Notes under the pieces: model-generated
The model's input: only the letters and a program-made list of their open reading frames with translations
The model's database searches: none
What the model was told of the DNA's origin: nothing
Translations under genes and position numbers: made by a program
In this document: positions 8,677-15,958 of the stretch, in pieces
Layout of the letters: every line of letters starts with the position of its first letter
Position numbering within the stretch: position 1 is the stretch's first letter
Assembly: GCA_009702455.1 (NCBI GenBank)
Contig: WLIA01000006.1
Span: 1 to 50,688 of the forward strand
DNA length: 50,688 bases
Reading direction: 5' to 3'
DNA from: Actinomycetota bacterium
GTDB lineage: Bacteria; Actinomycetota; Actinomycetes; Actinomycetales; Microbacteriaceae

Positions 8677-9213
8677 TCAGTTGCACACAAACGAAGACGG
8701 CTCAACGCGCGGCATACTCTGCAACACGTTTTCGCCAGGTTCAACAAAGCGCCAGGCATCGACTGCGCCGCATTGCGGTTTTCTCATCGCTGCGCCGGCT
8801 CCGCTGTATTGCCACTCTTGGCTGCCAGCATCGGCAATGAAGTATGCCCACGAACCCTGTGCGGCAGTTGGTGTTTTGGTGCAGGGCTGAACCTCGGCGG
8901 TCGGCCAGCCGTCAAGCCTGCAAACGAAACCCGTCGGATATTCGCTCGTGCCCTGAGCCGAAACAGCTGCGGCAGCAAACAGGTCCCATCCGGTTGATTC
9001 GAATTCGGTCACGCAGAGTTCTTTGACTTCTCTATTGCTGGATGTGCCGAAATCAATAACAAGAGAAACGCCGGCACCAGATTCGCACTGACCGCTGCGA
9101 ACGCTCTCGGCCAGGAGGGTTGCCTTGGGCTCGCTAGGAATGGTGCTGATGAACCCGCCGATGGCCACAAAGACCACCAGCGCAATCAGCACCATTCGAA
9201 GCGAGATTCTCAT
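8677..9213 (-). CDS. Exported protein with transcobalamin beta-domain-like (DUF4430-type) fold
   Basis: A 178-residue protein beginning with a hydrophobic signal or anchor segment (about residues 7-25) and carrying six cysteines afterwards, as expected outside the membrane. The C-terminal half has the pattern GSWAYFIADAG, EWQYSGAGA and AWRFVEPGE. The spacing of W-x-Y, W-x-Y-S-x-x-G-A and W-x-F resembles the beta domain at the C-terminus of transcobalamin/intrinsic factor and of DUF4430 proteins. In animal cobalamin carriers that domain closes over the corrin ring. It is four bases downstream of the alpha-domain-like gene and just before ecfT in the riboswitch-controlled operon. I infer that it helps capture cobalamin at the surface, perhaps membrane anchored by its N-terminal helix since no lipobox is present. 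Confidence 0.7.
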   Translation of the reverse strand: MRISLRMVLIALVVFVAIGGFISTIPSEPKATLLAESVRSGQCESGAGVSLVIDFGTSSNREVKELCVTEFESTGWDLFAAAAVSAQGTSEYPTGFVCRLDGWPTAEVQPCTKTPTAAQGSWAYFIADAGSQEWQYSGAGAAMRKPQCGAVDAWRFVEPGENVLQSMPRVEPSSFVCN

Positions 9214-9217
9214 GCGA

Positions 9218-10174
9218 CTACTTGATTAGCGAAACGTAGCTCGAGCCGAGCAGTGCGAGGTATCCCTGCGCCGAAGCGAAGATGTCTGCTTTGCCACCCG
9301 AGTAGGCCGAGATCAAGCCGCCGGTTGGTGCCACTCGCGAGATCATCCATTTCTGAATCGCAGAGTTCTTCTGCCCGATTGCCGACAGACCCATTGCCGC
9401 GTATGCCGTGCCGTTCACATCGACTTCACCCCAGGCCACAAAGTGGTCGGTGACCATAGCGGTTTTGGTTAGCCAGTTAGCTGCCTTGGTGGTGACAGCG
9501 GCTTTACTTCTATTTGCAGAGGCGAACGCCATGAGTGCCATGCCGGTTGCATCGGCGCTGCTAGTCATAGTGTCGGCGGTCAAATCGGTGCCGAAGCCAC
9601 CATCGGTTCTGGCCAGAGTGGCCAACTTTGTGGCAACCAAACCTGCAAGCTTGGTTTCGCCCGAGGCTGTTAGGCCAAGAATCGTCCAGCCATAGATAAA
9701 GGTGTTGCCGTTGGCATCGGCGATCTCGCCTGACTTGTTTACCGAGGCCTTTACAGAGTTGAGCACCGAGGTGCGCAGGCTCGACTTTGGCAGAGCAAAT
9801 GCTTTGCTGGCAACCAAGAACATTCCGCCTCGGCCAGTCTGAAACTTCTGGTCAACAAATAGGCTGCCAACTTTGGTGCTGATGCCAGCGTTTGCCGCTG
9901 AGCGCAGGTTGAAGTCGACCGCCGGCTTGAAGCTTTTGGCTGTTTGCCCGGCTGCCCTTAGCTGAAGCAAAGACTCGATTGTGAAACCGAAGTCTGGCCG
10001 GCCGGGGGTGAAGCCCTCTACATACTTTTTGTCTACAAACTTGCTCGCGATAAAGCGAACTGTGTTTGCCTGTTTCACATCTGCCGAAGCCGGCAAAATG
10101 CTGGTCGACAGGGCGACCGCTGTGATGGTGATTAGTGTTGCGATTGTGCGCAACCCAGTTTTAGTTTCAAACAT
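9218..10174 (-). CDS. Secreted alpha/alpha-barrel protein resembling the transcobalamin alpha domain
   Basis: A 318-residue protein with a signal peptide (residues 1-31, likely cleavage after PASA) and no lipobox cysteine. The mature part consists of helical repeats ending in small-residue patterns such as FIYGWTILGLTASGE, DGGFGTD (191-197), ADATGMALMAFASA, AYAAMGLSAIG and SAQGYLALLG, the style of alpha6/alpha6 barrels of the prenyltransferase/squalene-cyclase and transcobalamin/intrinsic-factor families. It lacks cyclase catalytic acid motifs. It is the first gene after the cobalamin riboswitch, with AAAGG six bases before the ATG. Together with the neighbouring beta-domain protein it looks like a two-chain transcobalamin that could pass B12 to the ECF transporter. 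Function is inferred from fold resemblance and context. Confidence 0.72.
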   Translation of the reverse strand: MFETKTGLRTIATLITITAVALSTSILPASADVKQANTVRFIASKFVDKKYVEGFTPGRPDFGFTIESLLQLRAAGQTAKSFKPAVDFNLRSAANAGISTKVGSLFVDQKFQTGRGGMFLVASKAFALPKSSLRTSVLNSVKASVNKSGEIADANGNTFIYGWTILGLTASGETKLAGLVATKLATLARTDGGFGTDLTADTMTSSADATGMALMAFASANRSKAAVTTKAANWLTKTAMVTDHFVAWGEVDVNGTAYAAMGLSAIGQKNSAIQKWMISRVAPTGGLISAYSGGKADIFASAQGYLALLGSSYVSLIK

Positions 10175-10180
10175 TTGAAA

Positions 10181-10212
10181 CCTTTCGCGTTAGCGAGAAC
10201 TGAGCGCGAAGG
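10181..10212 (-). promoter_or_regulatory. SD-sequestering hairpin (riboswitch expression platform)
   Basis: On the minus strand CCTTCGCG (10212-10205) can pair with CGCGAAAGG (10189-10181), which contains the Shine-Dalgarno site of the first operon gene, with one bulged base. A strong upstream hairpin (CGAAC-A-GCCC-loop-GGGCGTTCG, about 10214-10237) could compete. This suggests translational control by the aptamer. Confidence 0.6.
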
Positions 10213-10274
10213 CGAACGCCCGAATAGGGCTGTTCGACTCCACCCGTATTCCTCGACGGTTTTTTGGAGTCTTC

Positions 10275-10390
10275 GTTTTTGCTCAGGCATTCCGACTTAT
10301 CTATAACGACTTACGTCGATCAAGACTTACGGCTGCGGGTCAGCACCGGATTCACACCGGTTTCCCCTGAGGTCAAACTAGAACTACAGC
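10275..10390 (-). promoter_or_regulatory. Cobalamin (adenosylcobalamin-type) riboswitch aptamer
   Basis: Read on the minus strand, 10367-10326 gives GGGGAAACCGGTGTGAAT followed by CCGGTGCTGACCCGCAGC, matching the conserved cobalamin aptamer core (GGGAA-x-CCGGTG-x-x-AATCCGG-x-x-C-x-GACCCGC). The B12-box-like AAGTCGGAATGCCTGAGC follows at 10298-10281 at the expected distance. Aptamer ends are approximate. It lies 101 bases before the start codon of the first gene of the transcobalamin-like/ECF operon, so high cobalamin should repress uptake. Confidence 0.9.
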
Positions 10391-10430
10391 GTTTGCTGTT
10401 CGCCCAATCTAGCAGAGAGCGGGTGCGACT

Positions 10431-11186
10431 TTAGAAGATGCCGCCAAGACTCGCCAATTGTTTCGCCAAAAGCGCGTAGCCCACGAAGCTCACGGCATCC
10501 AAGAAGAAGTGGGCGAGAATGAGGGGTATTACCCGACCCCACTTGCGGTAAGCCCAGCCAAAGATCAGACCCATAACAAAGTTGCCGACAATGCCAGCAA
10601 AGCCCTGGTATGAGTGGTACAGAGCACGAATCGTTGAGCTGATGAGTTGCTGGTGCACGAACTTCAGACCCAATTGGTCGAACCTCTTATATAGGTAAGC
10701 CACCATGATCACTTCTTCTTGGATGGCGGCTCGCACTGCCGAGAGCAACAGCATCGGCAGCGTCCACCAGTAGCCCGACAAATCGGCCGGCACAACCTGA
10801 GCCGCGAGCCCAAGGGCTCGCGCGCTGGCGTAAAGCGCAAGACCGGGTATGCCAATCACGGCCGCAAGCGCTAGTCCGCGAAGCAGATCTCTGCTGCGAG
10901 AAATTGGCCAGATGCCGATTTCGTCGAAGGCTTTTTCACTGTCGCGGCGCAGCAGATAGAGAACCAAAATTGCTGGAGCAACCGCAAAGAGAATTCCAAT
11001 TAGCTGGTAACTGAAGTCGAAGAACTCGGCTCGCGCTTTCGATGGGTTTAGGTCTGTTCGGGTGCCACCGATGCCCATCGGCGAAAGTAGAGTTTCGGCA
11101 AACCTGAGTAGCGAATAAACGGCAGAGGTGCCGAGGCTCAGCAGCAGAACTAAACCGATTTCGAATCGAATAAAGTTTTTTGACAT
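10431..11186 (-). CDS. CPBP-family intramembrane glutamic endopeptidase-like protein
   Basis: A 251-residue membrane protein with about six to seven helices. The three conserved CPBP/Abi motifs are present: a double glutamate in QEEVIMVAYLYKR, the histidine of RALYHSYQG, and HFFLD near the C-terminus. These residues form the metal-binding catalytic site in relatives such as Rce1 and bacterial CAAX-protease-like proteins. Its substrate is unknown; bacterial members are linked to bacteriocin immunity, exopeptide processing or membrane protein maturation. The ATG overlaps the upstream lysE-like stop by one base (TGATG), so it is translated from the DCC-LysE-CPBP message. It ends about 40 bases before the riboswitch of the next operon. 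Confidence 0.85.
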   Translation of the reverse strand: MSKNFIRFEIGLVLLLSLGTSAVYSLLRFAETLLSPMGIGGTRTDLNPSKARAEFFDFSYQLIGILFAVAPAILVLYLLRRDSEKAFDEIGIWPISRSRDLLRGLALAAVIGIPGLALYASARALGLAAQVVPADLSGYWWTLPMLLLSAVRAAIQEEVIMVAYLYKRFDQLGLKFVHQQLISSTIRALYHSYQGFAGIVGNFVMGLIFGWAYRKWGRVIPLILAHFFLDAVSFVGYALLAKQLASLGGIF

Positions 11187-11821
11187 CAGGCCATCGCCCG
11201 AGTCAGCAGTGCAAGGGCTAGCACTACGATTAGCGTGCCTCCGATGAGCCCAAAGACTATGCGAACTTTTCTCTGGGCAAACTTTCGCAAAGTGTTTCCG
11301 GCAAAGGCGAGAACCTGTTGCCAGATTGCCGAACCAACAAAGACACCAATCGCAAAAGTGAATGCGTTAATCAAGATGTTCGAACTCGCATACTGAGCAA
11401 CGCTCGGTGCGATTCCCAAGAAAAATAGTGCAGTTGGCGGATTCACTGCGGTTGCCAATATGAAAAGGCCGAAGGTCTTCGTTGCAGTCTTTCCAGACTT
11501 GCCTTCAGAAATTTCTGTGGCCTTCGAGCGAATCAGGTCAATGTTTTGAACAAGCATGATCACACCTAGAGCAAGAAGAATCAGCGCACCGAGTTGACTC
11601 AGCAACTGACCCCAGTCTGCAAAAAAGGATGCAATCACACTTCCAAGCAGAAAGACTGTAAGCGCATACAGAAAATCAACCGTTGCCATCGCGCTTGCAC
11701 CTGCGACGCCGTGGCGCCATCCTTTTTCAAGGGTCGTGTTGATTAACATGATGGCCATCGGGCCAACCGGAATCGCAAGAGCGAGTCCGGCAAAGAAGCC
11801 AATTGCAAAAAGTTCTGCCAC
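11186..11821 (-). CDS. LysE-family amino-acid/metabolite exporter
   Basis: A 211-residue protein with six hydrophobic helices. The N-terminal AIPVGPMAIMLINTTLEKGWRHG is the LysE/RhtB-family motif (pro-gly-pro in helix 1, then the G-W/x-x-G loop), and ATAVNPPTALFFLGI matches the conserved NP motif of the second half. Such proteins export basic or neutral amino acids or other small metabolites. A longer frame reaches 11917, but the GTG at 11821 is chosen because it overlaps the upstream stop by one base (TAGTG) and begins right at the first helix. Its overlap with both neighbours points to one operon. Substrate cannot be assigned. Confidence 0.85.
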   Translation of the reverse strand: MAELFAIGFFAGLALAIPVGPMAIMLINTTLEKGWRHGVAGASAMATVDFLYALTVFLLGSVIASFFADWGQLLSQLGALILLALGVIMLVQNIDLIRSKATEISEGKSGKTATKTFGLFILATAVNPPTALFFLGIAPSVAQYASSNILINAFTFAIGVFVGSAIWQQVLAFAGNTLRKFAQRKVRIVFGLIGGTLIVVLALALLTRAMA

Positions 11822-12162
11822 TAGAGTCGACCTCGGTTTCGGGCCACCCAAAAGTAAACCGCTCTCGCAATCACCGAGATTGGCCATATCGACATGAGCA
11901 TGCCGAGCGCACTCCAAAGCACGTTTGGTTGAAGTTTCAAAATGAAAGCGGCCGCATCTGCTGCAGCCAAGGGCTTGTCTAATCCGATAATCCAGATCGA
12001 TTCTTCAAGCTGCGCTTGGGATAACCCGGCCTGCCGAGCTTCGGTCGAAGATGAGGGGATAGCCCTTGGAAATGCCGTTAGGTTGCGCTGCCCCCAGTCC
12101 AGCGAGCGCCTGCAAAAGCCACAATCACCGTCAAAGATAAGTGTCGGGGCAGAAGCTGGCAT
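11821..12162 (-). CDS. DCC-family (DUF393) thiol-disulfide oxidoreductase-like protein
   Basis: A 113-residue protein starting MPASAPTLIFDGDCGFCRRS. The D-G-D-C-G-F-C motif near residue 12 defines the DCC/DUF393 family, which is predicted to have a thioredoxin-like fold with a CxxC redox pair. The rest (DKPLAAADAAAFILK) matches the family; the C-terminal half is hydrophobic and may touch the membrane. The physiological partner is unknown. It is the first gene of a three-gene operon with a LysE-like exporter and a CPBP-type membrane protein. A TAGCCT hexamer exactly six bases before the ATG suggests a leaderless message. Confidence 0.85.
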   Translation of the reverse strand: MPASAPTLIFDGDCGFCRRSLDWGQRNLTAFPRAIPSSSTEARQAGLSQAQLEESIWIIGLDKPLAAADAAAFILKLQPNVLWSALGMLMSIWPISVIARAVYFWVARNRGRL

Positions 12163-12168
12163 GGTTTC

Positions 12169-12174
12169 AGGCTA
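12169..12174 (-). promoter_or_regulatory. -10 element for the leaderless DCC operon transcript
   Basis: On the minus strand TAGCCT is followed by six bases (GAAACC) and the ATG at 12162. It has the same sequence and spacing as the elements at 29856 and 42032. No Shine-Dalgarno site is seen. Confidence 0.6.
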
Positions 12175-12240
12175 CCAGCCGGCGAGAATCGGGGCTTTGT
12201 AACAGAAATGTAAAGCAGGGTAATTCTTAGACTTTTCCTG

Positions 12241-12268
12241 TTGTTCACCTAGAGTTTTCGCCTAGTCT
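12241..12268 (+). promoter_or_regulatory. Candidate promoter of the peptide-binding protein gene
   Basis: TTGTTC (12241-12246) and TAGTCT (12263-12268) are separated by 16 bases. Transcription would start near 12275, directly at the beginning of the structured leader described next, leaving a 5' UTR of about 90 bases. Confidence 0.55.
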
Positions 12269-12272
12269 TTAC

Positions 12273-12357
12273 TTACCCAAGGCTTTGCTGCCACGCACTC
12301 CTTGTTACGGGTTCTAGAGCCCTGGGTAAACGGCAGCAAATCCGAAACAACAAGGAG
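12273..12357 (+). promoter_or_regulatory. Structured leader RNA with SD-masking helix (candidate riboregulator)
   Basis: Three sets of complementary segments interleave in the 5' UTR. TTACCCA (12273-12279) pairs with TGGGTAA (12323-12329). TTTGCTGCC (12284-12292) pairs with GGCAGCAAA (12332-12340). CTCCTTGTT (12298-12306) pairs perfectly with AACAAGGAG (12349-12357), which contains the Shine-Dalgarno site. A local hairpin GGGTTCTAGAGCCC lies at 12309-12322. Because the pairs cross one another they must form a pseudoknot or exclude each other, as in a switch. I do not recognise it as a named family. It precedes a peptide-type ABC binding protein, so a nutrient or ligand signal is possible. Confidence 0.6.
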
Positions 12358-12366
12358 AAACACAAT

Positions 12367-14241
12367 ATGAAAACAAATCGCTTTTTGCGTACTGTTGGCA
12401 TCGTTGCGACTTCTGCTCTAACCGTTGCAGGTCTTTCGACCGTCGCAATGGCTCCTGCAGGGGCTGCTACAAAATCAACAGTCATCCTTCACTCGGCTGG
12501 TGAGATCACATCTCTTAACAGCGGAACCAGCGACGGAAACACTGTCTACAACGGAACAGTGGGTTCACTAACTGGAATGGGCTTCATCTATTACGACAAC
12601 GGTCCAAAGCTAGTTCGTAACACCACATTCGGAACCATGGCTGTGACAAAGAACACACCAACTGACTTCCGAATCTCATACACCGTTAAGCCAGGTCGCG
12701 TTTGGTCTGACGGCACTCCAATCACCGGTGTTGACCTTCTCTTGAGCCACGTAGTTGCCTCAAACGACTATTCAACGACAGCCGGATTGGGTGACCCATC
12801 AGACGGTGACAAGAAACCAGCCTTTGACAGCGTTAGTTACGGTGGCGCTTACGGTGAAAACGTAGTTGGTCTACCAGCCCTAAGCAACAACAACATGACT
12901 GTTACCGTTCGCTTCGGCAAGCCTCTACCAGACTGGGAGCTTTTGGCTCCTGGCCCAAGCCCAGTGCACGCACTTTCGTTGCTTGCAGATGGCAAGAAGG
13001 GTCTTCAGTCAGCTTCAGTGAACAACGCTGCGAAGGCAAAGTTCTTGTCTGCGTTCACTTCGAAGAACACTGCTGCTCTAAAGAAGATGGGTGATGTCTG
13101 GACCAACGCGTACAACATTCGCACCATCGACTCGAGCACCAACAAGCTATTGCTAATCAGCAACGGTGGATTCATCGTGCAGTCTGCAGTTGCAGACAGC
13201 AGCATGATCTTGGTTCGCAACGCTCGCTACAACTCGGGCCCAGCAATGAAGACCACTAACCCAATCAAGACAGTTCAGATCAAGACCATCAGCAACGACA
13301 CCGCTGCAGTTGCAGCGCTTCGTAACGGTGACATCGACATCTACCAGAACTCAAACCCTACGACTGCGGCCAAGGCACTTCTTGACGGCATTCGTTCGGT
13401 AACTGTTGAGTCAAAGCCGTCTGGAGTTTACTCGCACATGGGTATCAGAACTGGTACTGCATTTGGTGAGACCGCGCCTTACAACGGTCCTTTTGCGGGT
13501 TCAAGCCAGAAGGCAATTGACTTGAGAACTGCTATGTTGTTGGCGATTCCTCGTGAGCAGATCCTTGCGACTTTCATCAAGCCACTAAAGGCTGATGCAC
13601 AGACCATGGACACCCACTTTGGATTCACCGGTAGCCCGACTCACACCTTCGTGACGAAGAGCTCAGGTGTTTCGCTTTACACAACTGGAACCCAGGAAGA
13701 GCGCACTGCAAAGGCTCTTGCCCTCGTGAAGAAGTACTACCCAACAGCATCGGCAACCAACTCGGTAGTCGACGTAAAGATGTGGTTCGCCAACACTTCA
13801 GGCTTGCGTGTAAGCACCTCACAGCTAGTCAAGGCAGAAGCAAAGAAAGCCGGATTCAACATTGACAACACCGGTGTTTCGGACTTCCCAGCCAAGATGA
13901 AGAGTTCTGATTATGACCTAACGCTATTCGCATTTGGTCTAACCAGCATTAGTCAGGCAACTGCCACCGCGATCTACAAGACCGACGGTGGAAACAACAG
14001 CTGGGGTTGGGGAACACCTGAACTGGACAAGATCATGAGCAACCTCCAGAGCAACTACCTAACCGCTGCACAGGTTAACGCAGAGCGCCTAAAGGCAGAC
14101 AAGATCATCATGGCTAACGCCTATGGTCTACCTCTGTACCAGAACGTTTCTGTAACTGCTTGGTCAAAGGCGCTAAAGGGCGTAAAGCCTGCACCGCTAA
14201 GCCCACAGCTAGTTTGGAACTTCTGGGAGTGGAGCTACTAA
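12367..14241 (+). CDS. ABC transporter substrate-binding protein, family 5 (peptide type), secreted
   Basis: A 624-residue family 5 solute-binding protein. It has a signal peptide (about residues 1-33, MAPAGAA cleavage region) but no lipobox cysteine, unlike most Gram-positive binding proteins. Family features include VKPGRVWSDGTPITGVDLL near residue 115, the R-x-x-D segment AALRNGDIDIYQN, and a C-terminal GLPLYQ motif followed by aromatic residues. It should capture oligopeptides or similar compounds outside the membrane. AAGGAG lies nine bases before the ATG within a structured leader. Its codon use is heavily skewed to a few codons, which fits very high expression. The terminator after the gene, ahead of the permeases, also fits a surplus of binding protein. 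Substrate is inferred only at family level. Confidence 0.9.
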   Translation: MKTNRFLRTVGIVATSALTVAGLSTVAMAPAGAATKSTVILHSAGEITSLNSGTSDGNTVYNGTVGSLTGMGFIYYDNGPKLVRNTTFGTMAVTKNTPTDFRISYTVKPGRVWSDGTPITGVDLLLSHVVASNDYSTTAGLGDPSDGDKKPAFDSVSYGGAYGENVVGLPALSNNNMTVTVRFGKPLPDWELLAPGPSPVHALSLLADGKKGLQSASVNNAAKAKFLSAFTSKNTAALKKMGDVWTNAYNIRTIDSSTNKLLLISNGGFIVQSAVADSSMILVRNARYNSGPAMKTTNPIKTVQIKTISNDTAAVAALRNGDIDIYQNSNPTTAAKALLDGIRSVTVESKPSGVYSHMGIRTGTAFGETAPYNGPFAGSSQKAIDLRTAMLLAIPREQILATFIKPLKADAQTMDTHFGFTGSPTHTFVTKSSGVSLYTTGTQEERTAKALALVKKYYPTASATNSVVDVKMWFANTSGLRVSTSQLVKAEAKKAGFNIDNTGVSDFPAKMKSSDYDLTLFAFGLTSISQATATAIYKTDGGNNSWGWGTPELDKIMSNLQSNYLTAAQVNAERLKADKIIMANAYGLPLYQNVSVTAWSKALKGVKPAPLSPQLVWNFWEWSY

Positions 14242-14267
14242 GGCCTAAAAACCCTTAGAAATCCGAA

Positions 14268-14300
14268 GGGGGCATCCGAGAAATCGGGTGCCCCCTTTTT
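14268..14300 (+). terminator. Intrinsic terminator between binding protein and permease genes
   Basis: GGGGGCATCCGA-GAAA-TCGGGTGCCCCC is a 12-base-pair stem with a GNRA-type tetraloop and one G-U pair, followed by TTTTTCTC. It lies 26 bases after the binding-protein stop. Partial readthrough would supply lower levels of the permease message. Confidence 0.92.
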
Positions 14301-14406
14301 CTCATATATGGGTGTCGAGAAGTTGAACTTCATCTAAACTTTTCTAGGTTCACGAAAATGAACATGAGTTCTAGTGCGGCGCTGCTGCCGCGGCAAGGTT
14401 GACATT

Positions 14407-15954
14407 TTGTTTGCTTACTTAACCAGACGATTCAGCATGATGCTTCTCATCATTTTCGGCGCGAGCTACATCGCCTACAACCTTCAGGCCATTTCTTCTG
14501 ATCCTCTTGCGGGTCTCGCCGAGAGCACTGAAGAAAACGCAGAGTACCTAAGAACAAGTCTGATTCGAAGTCTGAATCTAGATGTTCCACCACCGATTCG
14601 ATACTTCATCTGGTTCAGGGGAGTTCTGGCTGGTCTTTGGGGACAGTTTGATCTTGGCCAAACTCGAACTGGTATCTCTGTTATCGAGGCAATCGAATTA
14701 GCAATTCCAGTGACAATCAGATTGGTAATCGCAGCAACAATTCTTGCAATCGTGCTCGGAATCACTATCGGTATGGTCACTGCGATTCGTCAGTACAGCC
14801 GTTTTGACTACGTGATGACTTTTATCTCGTTCTTGCTTTTCTCACTCCCTATTTTCTGGGTTGCAGTTTTGCTCAAGGAATACATGGCTATTGGCTTCAA
14901 CGACTTCTTGGCAAAACCCGAGATACCTCTCGGATTCCTGATTCCATTCAGTTTGGTTGCTGGGTTGATCATGGCCGGAATCATGGCCGGAAACCGCAGG
15001 CGCTTTTGGATGGTGTTCATCGGAGTTTCGGCTGGGTTCGGAGCCTTACTGCAGTATCTGAGCTTGACCTCTTGGTTCATCAGCCCTGGAATTGGAATCA
15101 TCGGCGTTGGAGTATTTGCCTTCGCATTCGCGGCACTGGTGACTCACATTTCGACAGGTCTAGACAACCGACCTTCACTGATAACAGCTTTGGCTTCGGC
15201 GACCATCGTCACGGCAAGCTACTTTCCGCTGCAGGGCATTCTCACTGAAGAAGCCAACTTCTTGACTGTGCTTGCGGTGTTCGCACTAACCATCGGCCTG
15301 TCTGCGATGGTCGGCTTCTTTGTGGCCAATGTAGACCGTCGAGTCAATATTCGAACAGGTATCATCACGGCTCTGTTGGCAACCCTGCCGATTATTCTTG
15401 ACCGTTTCATGCGCGAGTTCAGTAACTACATGAGCTCAGACGCTGTTTCTGGGCGCCCGGTGCCAACACTGGGTCAAGGCAACGAACTACTCACGCCAGA
15501 ACAGCAATCAAACTTCTGGATCAGCGGTCTAGACGACATAATGCACCTCATTCTTCCGACGGTTGCCCTAACCCTGATTTCATTCGCGGGTTATGTCAGA
15601 TTCTCACGAGGCAGCCTGCTTGAAGTTATGAACATGGATTACATTCGCACGGCTCGAGCCAAGGGTTTGAACGAGCGCACCGTGATTGTTCGTCACGGAA
15701 TGAGAAATGCGATGCTTCCGCTAACCACCATCCTGGTAAACGATTTCGCCGGTCTTATTGGTGGTGCGATTATCACCGAGAGCGTGTTTGCTTGGAAGGG
15801 CATGGGCTCGCTCTTCAACCAGGCGATTAACTCCTACGACCAGAACTTGTTCATGGGAGTGTTCATCATCGGAGCCACACTTACGGTGACCGCAAACCTA
15901 GCAGCCGACCTACTGTTCGGTGTTGTCGACCCACGTATTCGAATCAGAAAGTAA
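14407..15954 (+). CDS. ABC transporter permease, DppB/OppB type, with large membrane insertion
   Basis: A 515-residue inner-membrane permease. The N-terminus (FAYLTRRFSMMLLIIFGASY) and the first part (PVTIRLVIAATILAIVLGITIGMV) are typical of DppB-type subunits, and the C-terminal half contains the EAA-like coupling loop YIRTARAKGLNERTVIVRHGMRNAMLP and the usual ending LLFGVVDPRIRIRK. Typical DppB proteins have 310-340 residues. Here roughly residues 165-345 add about five further hydrophobic helices between the early helices and the EAA region. TTG at 14407, with AAGG eight bases before it, is preferred to the GTG at 14374, whose extra residues (RRCCRGKVD) are unlike the family. It forms the channel with the DppC-like subunit. 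Confidence 0.88.
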   Translation: MFAYLTRRFSMMLLIIFGASYIAYNLQAISSDPLAGLAESTEENAEYLRTSLIRSLNLDVPPPIRYFIWFRGVLAGLWGQFDLGQTRTGISVIEAIELAIPVTIRLVIAATILAIVLGITIGMVTAIRQYSRFDYVMTFISFLLFSLPIFWVAVLLKEYMAIGFNDFLAKPEIPLGFLIPFSLVAGLIMAGIMAGNRRRFWMVFIGVSAGFGALLQYLSLTSWFISPGIGIIGVGVFAFAFAALVTHISTGLDNRPSLITALASATIVTASYFPLQGILTEEANFLTVLAVFALTIGLSAMVGFFVANVDRRVNIRTGIITALLATLPIILDRFMREFSNYMSSDAVSGRPVPTLGQGNELLTPEQQSNFWISGLDDIMHLILPTVALTLISFAGYVRFSRGSLLEVMNMDYIRTARAKGLNERTVIVRHGMRNAMLPLTTILVNDFAGLIGGAIITESVFAWKGMGSLFNQAINSYDQNLFMGVFIIGATLTVTANLAADLLFGVVDPRIRIRK

Positions 15955-15958
15955 AAGC

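Noticed and set aside
9218-10174. Squalene/terpene cyclase assignment for the helical-repeat protein
   Set aside because: No cyclase catalytic acid motif is seen, the protein is exported, and the cobalamin riboswitch context points to a binding role.
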